A DNA stretch of 64,000 nt from Spirochaetota bacterium. Its GTDB lineage: Bacteria > Spirochaetota > UBA4802 > JAFGDQ01. Positions 54,331 through 62,308 of the stretch are shown here, in pieces. The stretch is from assembly GCA_034190085.1 (NCBI GenBank), contig JAXHTS010000049.1:54982-118981 (forward strand), written 5' to 3'. Within the stretch, counting starts at the first letter, position 1; every line of letters begins with the position of its first letter. Both the position numbers and the translations under genes were made by a program. The notes beneath the pieces are model-generated. The model did not search any database. It had not been told where the DNA came from and saw nothing but the letters and a program-made list of their open reading frames with translations.

Positions 54331-54720
54331 TTATTTAATCCAGCCAACACCTTTGCATTTTTTACATTTGATATACTCTACTTCATAATTCTTACTAGTA
54401 GGAGGTGGATCTCTGTAAGTACCCTGCCGTTTCTGTTCCTCAACACTCCTTTCATATTCTTCATCTTTACTACTAAATGTTAAGAAAGATTCTAAGCAAC
54501 ATCCCACGCTTTCTTCTAATTCTTGATCCCTTTCACCGTAATTTAAACCTTTTGATTTATATATCTCGATAGTCCCATAACCCTCGCAGATATTACATTT
54601 GATCCAACCTCCTCCCTTTGGCATGGGTCGAATATTGCGGAATTTACATGAAAAATTGATTATAATTATTGGGAATAGGATAAAAGATATTTTAGAGCTG
54701 TTGTATTGGTTTGACTTCAT
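54331..54720 (-). CDS. Lipoprotein with two DnaJ-type Cys motifs
   Basis: A 129-residue protein. A lipoprotein-like signal ends in IINFSC (C25). The mature part has CNICEGYG at 42-49 and CKKCKGVG at 119-126, two Cys-x-x-Cys-x-Gly-x-Gly motifs like those of the DnaJ zinc finger. They are separated by about 70 mostly charged residues including a Cys-Cys pair (74-75). The four motif cysteines could form one zinc site by folding back. It lies 63 bases upstream of the methyltransferase on the same strand. No named family is recognised. Confidence 0.65.
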   Translation of the reverse strand: MKSNQYNSSKISFILFPIIIINFSCKFRNIRPMPKGGGWIKCNICEGYGTIEIYKSKGLNYGERDQELEESVGCCLESFLTFSSKDEEYERSVEEQKRQGTYRDPPPTSKNYEVEYIKCKKCKGVGWIK

Positions 54721-54761
54721 GGTTATATAAATATTATAACATCAATGATCCTTGTAAACAA

Positions 54762-55145
54762 TTACGCCCTCCCAAAATCATCCTCGAATCGCTCGATATC
54801 ATCCTCACCAAAATAATCCCCTCGCTGTACCTCTATGAATACGAGATTGCTATCCCCAATATTCTTAATCCTGTGAAGTGTCTCTTTGCCAATATCAACA
54901 GATTCGCCGCCAGATATATCAACATCCCTATCATTTAATGTGACCAGCCCAGCTCCATCAACCACATGCCAGTGCTCCGACCTATGCTTGTGCCTTTGCA
55001 AGCTTAACCGCTTCCCAGGATATACGGTTATTCGCTTAACCTTATGATCCTCCTTGTCTGAAAGCACTTCATAAAATCCCCATGGTCTATGTCCTTCCCG
55101 TTTTCGAAGATTAATTATTTCTTTATAAACTAATTTGAGGTTCAT
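54762..55145 (-). CDS. Cupin, mannose-6-phosphate isomerase type II-like
   Basis: A 127-residue single-domain cupin resembling the C-terminal isomerase domain of ManC/AlgA-type enzymes. RPWGFYEVLSDKEDHKVKRI starts the domain, PGKRLSLQRHKHRSEHWHVV holds the metal ligands, and SVDIGKETLHRIKNIGD plus LVFIEVQRGDYFGEDDIERF complete it. Stand-alone proteins of this type may isomerise fructose- and mannose-6-phosphate or act as binding proteins. No pyrophosphorylase domain is present. Confidence 0.88.
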   Translation of the reverse strand: MNLKLVYKEIINLRKREGHRPWGFYEVLSDKEDHKVKRITVYPGKRLSLQRHKHRSEHWHVVDGAGLVTLNDRDVDISGGESVDIGKETLHRIKNIGDSNLVFIEVQRGDYFGEDDIERFEDDFGRA

Positions 55146-55326
55146 CTCTTTATTAATCCCTTCCGCTATAATTTGACTGCCCTAGCTTGCAATATCAAGC
55201 CCAAGCAGTTCATCACTTGAGGGTTAAACAAACAAATCTATACTCGATTGTGGGAGAAGATTGTTGAAATTTTTGCTATCTACATGAGATATAATCCAAG
55301 ATTTGTGAGTATTGACTAGCCCTCTA

Positions 55327-56412
55327 TTATCCATTGTTTTTCATAAAATATTTCATGAAATCTACTAAAGCCCGAACTCCCTCCACAGGCATAGCGTTGT
55401 ATATTGAGGCCCTGCATCCACCAACAGACCGATGTCCTTTCAGGCCGCTCAACCCCTCCTTCTCAGCTTCCTCTAAGAAATTGCTCTCCAATTTTTCATC
55501 TGGCAAACGGAATACAATATTCATCTTTGATCTGCTCTTAATATCAACCGGATTCCGATAGAATCCTCCGCAATTATCTATCAATTCATATAGCATTCCT
55601 GCCTTCTCATCTCTTCGTCTCTCTATCTCATTCATGCCACCTATTGACCCTATCCATTTTAGGGTTAGATTCATCATCCATATGACAAAGGATGGTGGAG
55701 TATTATATAGAGAATCCTTCTCAATATGTAGATCATACCTAAAATATGCAGGCAGATCTCTTCTAGCTCTCTCTACAAAGCCCTTTCTAATTATTACTAA
55801 TGCCATCCCAGATGGAGCCAGATTTTTCTGTGTTCCAGCATAGATCATGTCAATTCTTTCCCATGGCAAGGGACGAGACATAATATCTGAGGACATATCA
55901 ATTACAACTGGTATTTCACCAGCATCAGGGAAATAATCCCATTCAATTCCACCTATTGTCTCATTTGAACAGATGTGAACATAAACCGCATCCCTTGTGA
56001 AGTGCAGCTCTTTTTGAGTTGGAATTCTTGAATAATTCTCATTCTTGCCATCCCAAATTACATTAATTTGCCCAATATTCCTGCCATCATCAAGAGCCTT
56101 CTTAGACCAGGATCCGGTCAATACATGGTCAGCCTTCATCCCATCCTTTAAGAAAGCCATGGGGATCATCCCAAATTGTAGCGTTGCCCCACCCTGCAGG
56201 AAGAGAATATGAAAATCATCCGGAATTTTTAATATCTCACGCGACAATGATATCGCCTCATCGTGTACCCTACTGTATATTTTACCCCTATGACTCATTT
56301 CTAACAACGACATGCCTGATCCCTCATAATCCACTAATTTATCTCTAGCCTCATCTAAAACCGGTAATGGTAGTGTGGATGGACCTGCCGCAAAATTGTA
56401 TATTCTTGCCAT
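55327..56412 (-). CDS. serC: Phosphoserine aminotransferase
   Basis: A 361-residue PLP enzyme converting 3-phosphohydroxypyruvate to phosphoserine. I start at the ATG at 56412, giving MARIYNFAAGPSTLPL, the usual beginning; a GTG four codons earlier is possible. FLQGGATLQFGMIPMAF, YAGTQKNLAPSGMALVII with the PLP lysine, and GHRSVGGCRASIYNAM with the phosphate-binding residues are present. Length is normal. No serA gene adjoins. Confidence 0.96.
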   Translation of the reverse strand: MARIYNFAAGPSTLPLPVLDEARDKLVDYEGSGMSLLEMSHRGKIYSRVHDEAISLSREILKIPDDFHILFLQGGATLQFGMIPMAFLKDGMKADHVLTGSWSKKALDDGRNIGQINVIWDGKNENYSRIPTQKELHFTRDAVYVHICSNETIGGIEWDYFPDAGEIPVVIDMSSDIMSRPLPWERIDMIYAGTQKNLAPSGMALVIIRKGFVERARRDLPAYFRYDLHIEKDSLYNTPPSFVIWMMNLTLKWIGSIGGMNEIERRRDEKAGMLYELIDNCGGFYRNPVDIKSRSKMNIVFRLPDEKLESNFLEEAEKEGLSGLKGHRSVGGCRASIYNAMPVEGVRALVDFMKYFMKNNG

Positions 56413-56424
56413 TATTCCTTTCAC

Positions 56425-56845
56425 CTCTCTATTCGTTGCTAAATATAGTATCCTTCACAAATGTAATAGTTTGATTAATTATTTGTGATATAGAACAATA
56501 ATATTCAATATAATCATAGAAGTCATAGCAAGCTAAAATTGATCACTAACATTAAAAATTATCAAAGTAATCATAAAATTTTATCAATTATTGACTAATT
56601 GCATATATATAACTGTTGATTCTCAAATAATATCAGGGGAAGTAGTGTATTCTCCTGCGCTGGCGGGGAATAAATAGAAAGGCAGGTTCTCAAAGTGTAG
56701 GACTAACTCGAAAGATACATAAAATCCAGATCAAATATAGAAAAACGCTTGAAATCCATAGGTCTCATTACATGTTGTATAATCTTTTTGATTTAGCATA
56801 GATTAATAGATGTTAAATATTAAATTATAATAACAAGAAATTCTG
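56425..56845. other. Divergent intergenic region, serC / DegT aminotransferase
   Basis: 420 AT-rich bases with one distinctly GC-rich patch at about 56650-56670 that can form a 6-pair hairpin with one G-T pair. It carries promoters for both genes. Nothing else is recognisable. Confidence 0.35.
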
Positions 56846-57958
56846 ATGAAATTCGTAGGAATAGAAATCCAACAAAATAGAATTAGGGACAGCATTGAAG
56901 AGCATATAAAACGAGTCCTAAAACATGGAAGGTATATAAATGGACCGGAAGTGAAGGAACTTGAAGAACAGCTTTCGAGTTATGTTAATGTACAATACGC
57001 ACTGGGCGTTTCAAGCGGAACAGATGCCCTTCTTATGAGCCTCATGGCTTTTGACATTGATCCTGGTGATGGAATATTCACAACCTCATTCTCCTTCATC
57101 GCATCCGTTGAAATGGTTCATTTGTTAAAAGCGACCCCCATTCTCATTGATATCGATCCTCATACATTTAACATTGATACCCAAAAACTCGAACAGACTA
57201 TTAAGAGAACCATAAAGGAGAACAAGATCAGACCAAGGGGTATAATCTCTGTTGATCTATTTGGGCAGACCGCTGATTACGATGAGATAAACAGAATTGC
57301 AAAGAAATATCACCTCTTTGTCATTGAGGATGCTGCACAGAGTTTTGGCGCGTCATATAAGGGAGAAAAAGCCTGTTCCCTTGCTGATGTTGCAACAACA
57401 AGCTTTTATCCTACAAAACCTCTCGGTTGCTATGGTGATGGAGGCATGATATTTACCAATAATAAAGCACTCTACAAAAAGCTCATCTCAATAAGGGAGC
57501 ATGGACAAGGTAAAGACCAGTATGATAATGTTAGAATTGGAATAAATGGCAGGCTTGACACAATCCAGGCTTCAATACTACTTACAAAACTGAAGCTCCT
57601 GGATGAAGAGATGAATATGAGACAGAGGGTGGCAGAGAGATACAATAAATTGTTGAAAGATTTAGTAGAGGTGCCTTATGTTAGAGATTGCAATAGACCA
57701 GCCTGGGCGTTGTATTCAGTAATGCATCCTAAAAGGGATGAAATAATCAATATACTAAAAAGCAAGGGAATTCCTACAATGATATACTACCCGAAGCCCC
57801 TTCATCTTCAGCGGGTATTCCAAAACTCTGGTTATAGAGAGGGTGACTTTTCAGTAAGTGAAGAGATTGCCAAAAGGATATTCAGCCTCCCAATGCATCC
57901 CTATCTACAGGAGAAGGAGCAGGAGGAGATATGTCGATCTTTAAATGACCTAAATTGA
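56846..57958 (+). CDS. DegT/DnrJ/EryC1-type sugar aminotransferase
   Basis: A 370-residue PLP aminotransferase of the family that aminates nucleotide-linked keto sugars for surface polysaccharides. HGRYINGPEVKELEEQLSSY, GVSSGTDALLMSLMA, EDAAQSFGASYKG and SFYPTKPLGCYGDGG with PLP lysine K191 are present, as is INGRLDTIQASILLTKL. The tail PMHPYLQEKEQEEI is usual. It stands alone, so the sugar is not known. Its end is two bases from the convergent LeuA-like gene. Confidence 0.94.
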   Translation: MKFVGIEIQQNRIRDSIEEHIKRVLKHGRYINGPEVKELEEQLSSYVNVQYALGVSSGTDALLMSLMAFDIDPGDGIFTTSFSFIASVEMVHLLKATPILIDIDPHTFNIDTQKLEQTIKRTIKENKIRPRGIISVDLFGQTADYDEINRIAKKYHLFVIEDAAQSFGASYKGEKACSLADVATTSFYPTKPLGCYGDGGMIFTNNKALYKKLISIREHGQGKDQYDNVRIGINGRLDTIQASILLTKLKLLDEEMNMRQRVAERYNKLLKDLVEVPYVRDCNRPAWALYSVMHPKRDEIINILKSKGIPTMIYYPKPLHLQRVFQNSGYREGDFSVSEEIAKRIFSLPMHPYLQEKEQEEICRSLNDLN

Positions 57959-57960
57959 GG

Positions 57961-58410
57961 CTATTTCATAACCTCCTTTAATATTGCATACTCGAATCCA
58001 TCAAGGAGGACACGAAATGAGGCAGCATTGATGTTTTCAGAAAGAGAATATACCCTCCACACGTCCTCCCCATCAGAGAATATAATAGTAACCTCAACGT
58101 CTGTGCTGGTGCCCCGCTGAGCATCCAGTATATTAGCCCGATAATCAATAAGCTCTACATTATCTATTTTAGGAAAGAGTGGGGTTAGAGCCTTTTTCAA
58201 TACCTTTGCAAGCGCATCAACCGGACCCTTGCCAGTTGATGCCTCGTAAATATAATTACCATTTGCTTCAATCTGTACAGTCGCTTCCGGATCAACGCCA
58301 TTATCAATAAGCCTGTATCCATCAACTATTTGAAAGGGCGGGGTGTATTTCTTTAATGAGCGTGCTATGGTTAAGGCCTTTGTTGCATCCTGTATATCAA
58401 TATTCAGCAT
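57961..58410 (-). CDS. Stand-alone LeuA/CimA allosteric (regulatory) domain
   Basis: A 149-residue protein matching only the C-terminal feedback domain of isopropylmalate, citramalate or homocitrate synthases. PPFQIVDGYRLIDNG, EASTGKGPVDALAKVLKKAL, NVELIDYRANILDAQRGT and SLSENINAASFRVLLDGFEY follow the domain from start to end. The catalytic barrel is absent: the frame has a stop three codons before the ATG and an unrelated lipoprotein gene lies 19 bases upstream. It could bind leucine, isoleucine or a similar effector, and regulate a synthase encoded elsewhere. The intact frame argues against a pseudogene. Confidence 0.8.
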   Translation of the reverse strand: MLNIDIQDATKALTIARSLKKYTPPFQIVDGYRLIDNGVDPEATVQIEANGNYIYEASTGKGPVDALAKVLKKALTPLFPKIDNVELIDYRANILDAQRGTSTDVEVTIIFSDGEDVWRVYSLSENINAASFRVLLDGFEYAILKEVMK

Positions 58411-58429
58411 GATATTTTATTAAAAAAAT

Positions 58430-58840
58430 CTATGTTTCATCATCAGATGTTGTAGTTGTTTCCTCCTCCTCAGTATATGTATATACAATATGAATACTCA
58501 TAGAGACTGCATCACTATCGCTACTTGATATACTAGCGTCAAGACTTTCATCAACTGTAATTACATCATCTCTATATATTACAACTCCTAATGAATCTGC
58601 CTGGTTTTCTCTAGTGGCTGTTATTTCGAGTGTATCTAAATCATATTCTGGAAAATAGAAATTACCTTCTAATTCATCAAATACAAAATCAGGATCTCCA
58701 TCAATTGAAAAAATTAATGAATACTGCCCAGTGCAGGTTACCTTAAATCTAATAAGATCTTCATCTCCCTTGTCACAAGAAATAATAACTGGGATTAGCA
58801 TAAATATAAGGCAAATAAAAATGTTCCTCAGCGAAGTCAT
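58430..58840 (-). CDS. Hypothetical lipoprotein with acidic tail
   Basis: A 136-residue protein. The lipoprotein signal ends in IPVIISC, lipidated at Cys22, followed by an acidic start (DKGDEDL). The middle is beta-rich and the C-terminus is low-complexity (EEEETTTTSDDE). I recognise no family. It precedes the LeuA-domain gene by 19 bases on the same strand, so they may share a transcript, but no functional link is apparent. Confidence 0.65.
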   Translation of the reverse strand: MTSLRNIFICLIFMLIPVIISCDKGDEDLIRFKVTCTGQYSLIFSIDGDPDFVFDELEGNFYFPEYDLDTLEITATRENQADSLGVVIYRDDVITVDESLDASISSSDSDAVSMSIHIVYTYTEEEETTTTSDDET

Positions 58841-59180
58841 GTTAATATCTCCATTAATGATCCAAATTTAACCTCTTGAATCGACACTCGTATTTAAGGT
58901 AATCTTAATTTAGAAGCAAATCAAGTATTTACTTGAGTAAACTGGTATTCTCTCATTCAGATTTATTATACTCACCATTTTCTATAAAAAATTGCAAAAT
59001 TAGAAAATAAATCCTCTATCAATATTACGATCCGCATTGCATTTTTATACAACAGAATAAATAAAATATCGAGTATGAGTGCCATCGTTATAATATTCCA
59101 ACATAATTTTGTCAAGAATTAAGAATAATTATTCTATAGCAATTTGCACCTGAGAAATAGAGAAAGAGCCTGATAATTAT
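58841..59180. other. AT-rich gene-free stretch
   Basis: 340 bases between minus-strand genes. It contains a perfect 14-base palindrome, AGAATAATTATTCT at 59122-59135, about 45 bases past the end of the small membrane protein gene. No gene or T-tailed hairpin was recognised. Confidence 0.35.
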
Positions 59181-59636
59181 TCAAGAGCCTTTTCTTAATT
59201 GTTTCCAAAAGAATCGTAAATATCGAACGCTCGATAGTATAAGCGCTAAGCCAATGGCAGTATGCAATATTGATAGATATTGCTTTGGTATAGTGGAGCG
59301 CTGTAATAATGCACCCATAATAATCATAATGATAATAACTATGTAACTCTTCCATGGGATGAAAGAGAACAAGCACCTCTTCCCTTCCATAGGGAGTATT
59401 CTTCCCAAATTGTCGTCTACAATCCTCAAGAATCCAAAATGATGTATAAGTAGTGCCACAGCAATGCTTATCACAATAAAAATAGAGTTATTGCCTTCAT
59501 AAACACTTAGCCAGGAATATGAGGAGGATAATAGCATAAATCCAACACATAGCCATAAGAGCCCGGCCAGCAAGAGTAAGATCGGTTTATCTACCGCAGG
59601 TTTAAGCTTTTCTCTATACATTGTATTTTTTTTCAT
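59181..59636 (-). CDS. Hypothetical four-span membrane protein
   Basis: A 151-residue protein counted from the ATG at 59636; an upstream extension to 59687 adds a basic stretch with no clear function. Four hydrophobic helices are visible (beginning PILLLLAGLLWLCVGF, IFIVISIAVALLIHH, YIVIIIMIIMGALL and LHTAIGLALILSSV), with a basic C-terminus. I recognise no family. It is monocistronic, just upstream of and divergent from the selenium genes. A link with them is possible but unsupported. Confidence 0.65.
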   Translation of the reverse strand: MKKNTMYREKLKPAVDKPILLLLAGLLWLCVGFMLLSSSYSWLSVYEGNNSIFIVISIAVALLIHHFGFLRIVDDNLGRILPMEGKRCLFSFIPWKSYIVIIIMIIMGALLQRSTIPKQYLSILHTAIGLALILSSVRYLRFFWKQLRKGS

Positions 59637-59991
59637 AGGATAATCGACACCTCTTTGCTTAACTCCCTTTCTATAATAACATAACAATCTCTGGGAATAT
59701 TGTAAAGACCTTTATAGCCAAAGGGTAAAATTTGATTGGCATTACTCTAAAGTTATCACTATATTTTCTATTTATTTTTATTAATTCAACCATTGAAATT
59801 ATCAATATCAAGTATCAATATCTTGATTTTATCTTGACATTTAATTTCTTCAATTAGTATATAATTAAGACAAAGCTGAATAATACTAGCATCGAGCAAT
59901 AATAGCCTTTCATTGTTTAATCCATTCTCCTCCATGATGGATTATTCAAAATACTATTTACTATGATTTACTATTAAATTTCAATTTTCCT
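59637..59991. other. Divergent region upstream of the selenium cluster
   Basis: 355 bases between the membrane-protein gene and the class V aminotransferase. It holds the promoter and dyad described at 59807-59865. No gene was seen. Confidence 0.45.
59807..59865 (+). promoter_or_regulatory. Candidate promoter and dyad of the selenium cluster
   Basis: A perfect TTGACA at 59834-59839 is followed by TATATA at 59858-59863 (18-base spacing) or TATAAT at 59860-59865 (20 bases). Directly upstream lies a dyad, ATCAAG at 59807-59812 and CTTGAT at 59822-59827, ending seven bases before the -35. The layout suits a regulated promoter about 120 bases upstream of the first gene. Confidence 0.45.
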
Positions 59992-61149
59992 ATGGGTATC
60001 ATTTATCTCGACAATGCCGCCACATCCTGGCCCAAACCTGAAGAGGTCCTAAACGCAATGGACAATTTTAGTCGTAACATAGGCGCAAATCCAGGCAGGT
60101 CTGGCCACAGATTATCCATTAACGCAGGCAGAGTGATATTTGAGACTAGAGAGAGCCTTGCTGAGCTTCTAAACATTGATGATCCCTTACGCATAATCTT
60201 CACGAAAAATGCTACCTATGCTCTCAACATCGCAATATTTGGATTGTTAAAAGCCGGAGATCATGCAATTACATCGAGCATGGAACATAACTCTGTGATG
60301 AGGCCACTCCGGGAGATGGAGCGAAGGGGGGTAGAGCTATCAGTTGTTGAATGCTCTCCAAATGGAGAACTGGATCCTCAGGATATTAAATCATCTATTA
60401 AGAATAATACAAGGGCAATCTACTTAACCCACGCATCAAATGTTACAGGTACTATTATGCCCATTGCGGAAGTGGCTCAAATCGCTAAAGAATATGATTT
60501 AATATTTTGTATTGACGCTGCTCAGACTGCCGGCGCCATACAGATTGATGTAAAAGATATGATGATCGATCTTCTCGCATTCTCTGGTCATAAATCTTTT
60601 TTCGGTCCACAGGGAACCGGCGGCCTGTTTATTGGCAAAGATTTAGAAAAAGAGATAAATACATTGGAAGTAGGCGGCACCGGCAGCAGATCCGAACTTG
60701 AAGAACAACCGGATTTTCTACCAGATAAATATGAATCTGGCACACCGAATACTATAGGTCTTGCCGGACTTTTCGCTGGTGTTAGTTATGTTCTTAATAT
60801 AGGGATAGATAAGATTAGGGACTTGGAAATGAGGCTTGCTGACAAGTTTATAGATGGACTAATTTCTATTCCCGGAGTGACATTATACGGAACGAAGGAT
60901 GCATCAAAACAAACAAGTGTTGTCTCTTTTAATATAGATGGCATTGATCCTTCAGAATTGGCTTTTGAATTCGATGAGAAATACAACATTATGGTTAGAC
61001 CGGGTCTTCACTGCGCCCCGTCAGCCCATAGAACTATTGGCACATATCCTAAAGGCACAATCAGATTCAGCTTTGGATATTTCAATACCATTGAACATGT
61101 GGATTTCGCCTTAGAAGCAATTAAAAAATATACAACTATGCATAAATAA
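59992..61149 (+). CDS. Class V aminotransferase, cysteine desulphurase/selenocysteine lyase type
   Basis: A 385-residue PLP enzyme. IYLDNAATSWPKPEEV opens it, MEHNSVMRPL and CIDAAQTAGAIQIDV follow, the PLP lysine is K201 (FSGHKSFFGPQGTGGLFIG) and the persulphide-forming cysteine is C341 (RPGLHCAPSAHRTIGTYPKG). Members next to yedF, DUF3343 and selD genes are thought to deliver selenium or sulphur for selenophosphate synthesis. The ribosome binding site is weak. The yedF gene follows after 13 bases. Confidence 0.9.
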   Translation: MGIIYLDNAATSWPKPEEVLNAMDNFSRNIGANPGRSGHRLSINAGRVIFETRESLAELLNIDDPLRIIFTKNATYALNIAIFGLLKAGDHAITSSMEHNSVMRPLREMERRGVELSVVECSPNGELDPQDIKSSIKNNTRAIYLTHASNVTGTIMPIAEVAQIAKEYDLIFCIDAAQTAGAIQIDVKDMMIDLLAFSGHKSFFGPQGTGGLFIGKDLEKEINTLEVGGTGSRSELEEQPDFLPDKYESGTPNTIGLAGLFAGVSYVLNIGIDKIRDLEMRLADKFIDGLISIPGVTLYGTKDASKQTSVVSFNIDGIDPSELAFEFDEKYNIMVRPGLHCAPSAHRTIGTYPKGTIRFSFGYFNTIEHVDFALEAIKKYTTMHK

Positions 61150-61162
61150 AAAGGAGAATATC

Positions 61163-61756
61163 ATGGCTAAAGAGATTGATGCAAGAGGTCTTGCATGCCC
61201 ACAGCCCGTAATATTAGCTAAAAAGGCAATTGAGGATTGTGATACTGTGGTTGTTATTGTCGACAATTCAGCAGCGATTGAGAACGTTACACGAATGGCT
61301 GAAAGTGGGGGATATGATGTGAATATCGAAAGGAAGCAGGAGGATACGCATATACACATCAAGAGGAAGTCAAAAGGGATTTCAGAATCGAATGAAAAAT
61401 CTATTCAAGGATCGAACTCTGGTTCTGTTGTGATAGTTATATCAGAGGATAGGATGGGAAGAGGCGATGAGCAACTGGGCTATATCTTAATAAGGAGCTT
61501 TATCCATACTTTGATTGAGGCTTCATCAAGGCCAAATGTATTAATATTTTTTAATTCTGGAGTTAAGCTTACTATTAAAGATTCGGAGGTTATTGAGGAT
61601 CTACAGATATTGGAATCTAATGGAGTAGACATCCTGGTTTGCGGAACCTGTTTGAATTATTTTAAACTAACCGATGAAATTGCCGCAGGACAGGTATCAA
61701 ACATGTACGATATTACAGAAGCCATGCTTGGTGCAGGAAGGTTGGTTACTGTATGA
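61163..61756 (+). CDS. yedF: Selenium metabolism protein YedF (TusA-like plus DsrE-like)
   Basis: A 197-residue two-domain protein. Residues 1-70 are a TusA/SirA domain with the sulphur- or selenium-carrying C12 in LACPQPV. Residues about 85-197 are DsrE-like, with C160 and C163 in LVCGTCLNYF. This fusion is known as YedF and is linked with selenium use in genomes carrying selD. It probably relays selenium from the class V aminotransferase to SelD (inference). AAGGAG precedes the ATG. It overlaps the next gene by ATGA. Confidence 0.92.
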   Translation: MAKEIDARGLACPQPVILAKKAIEDCDTVVVIVDNSAAIENVTRMAESGGYDVNIERKQEDTHIHIKRKSKGISESNEKSIQGSNSGSVVIVISEDRMGRGDEQLGYILIRSFIHTLIEASSRPNVLIFFNSGVKLTIKDSEVIEDLQILESNGVDILVCGTCLNYFKLTDEIAAGQVSNMYDITEAMLGAGRLVTV

Positions 61757-61980
61757 TAGATTCAAATGACTATTACGTTGTATTGTTTGATTCTGTTAAC
61801 CATGCCATGAAATCGGAAAAGATACTAAAATCAGCAGGCATACCGCATAAGATAATTCCCGTTCCGCGACATTTAGGATCTAATTGCGGTATATGCATTC
61901 GTTTCCTACATCAGCATAGGATGGAGGTTGAGAATGAGTTAGTTGGCAAAATAGAATTTTATGATATCAGTCATTTATAG
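61753..61980 (+). CDS. DUF3343 small protein, putative Se/S carrier
   Basis: A 75-residue protein of the DUF3343 family. YYVVLFDSVNHAMKSEKIL and GIPHKIIPVPRHLGSNCGIC are family blocks, with C45 and C48 as the likely carrier cysteines. It starts within the yedF stop codon. In other genomes the family is found beside yedF and selD, and some members resemble sulphur carriers. After it comes a 328-base gap with a repeat before selD. Confidence 0.85.
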   Translation: MIDSNDYYVVLFDSVNHAMKSEKILKSAGIPHKIIPVPRHLGSNCGICIRFLHQHRMEVENELVGKIEFYDISHL

Positions 61981-62308
61981 ATTATATAGAATTAGCAAAG
62001 ATATTAGTACCTTAATCATAAGATTCGTGTTTTTTAGCAAAAAAACAAAAAGAATCAGACAGGATTACAAGATTACAGGAAAAAGATATAAATAATCCAG
62101 TTAATTTGAATTACCTATTTTATTGGTTTATTTGTAATACTTTCTCGAACGGGGATTAAATTTAGATCAACTGGATAATCAAAAACAATCCCGTTCATCC
62201 TGTGATCGTGTCAAAATTTTTTCCATTTGTTTCTGGCTTGTCCAGTTTAGATTCAAGTATTAAAATTTAAGTTTAACTTAAGCAACTGATATATATGGTG
62301 ATCCAAAG
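61981..62308. other. Gap between DUF3343 gene and selD with inverted repeat element
   Basis: 328 bases splitting an otherwise compact selenium operon. It holds the repeat described at 62056-62212. TGGTGA lies about seven bases before the selD ATG. No gene was seen. Confidence 0.5.
62056..62212. repeat. ACAGGATTA-type inverted repeat element
   Basis: The left end carries two copies of a GATTACA-like word (ACAGGATTACAAGATTACAG, 62060-62079). The right end (62187-62212) reads ATCCCGTTCATCCTGTGATC-like sequence whose complement resembles the left end (GACAGGATTACA against GACACGATCACAGG). Repeats built on ACAGGAT units are scattered in many bacterial genomes. It appears to have been inserted between the DUF3343 gene and selD. 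Confidence 0.4.

Noticed and set aside
55180..55240. Imperfect repeats of AAGC/CTTG words upstream of the cupin gene
   Set aside because: Short, irregular and without a clear stem or unit length.
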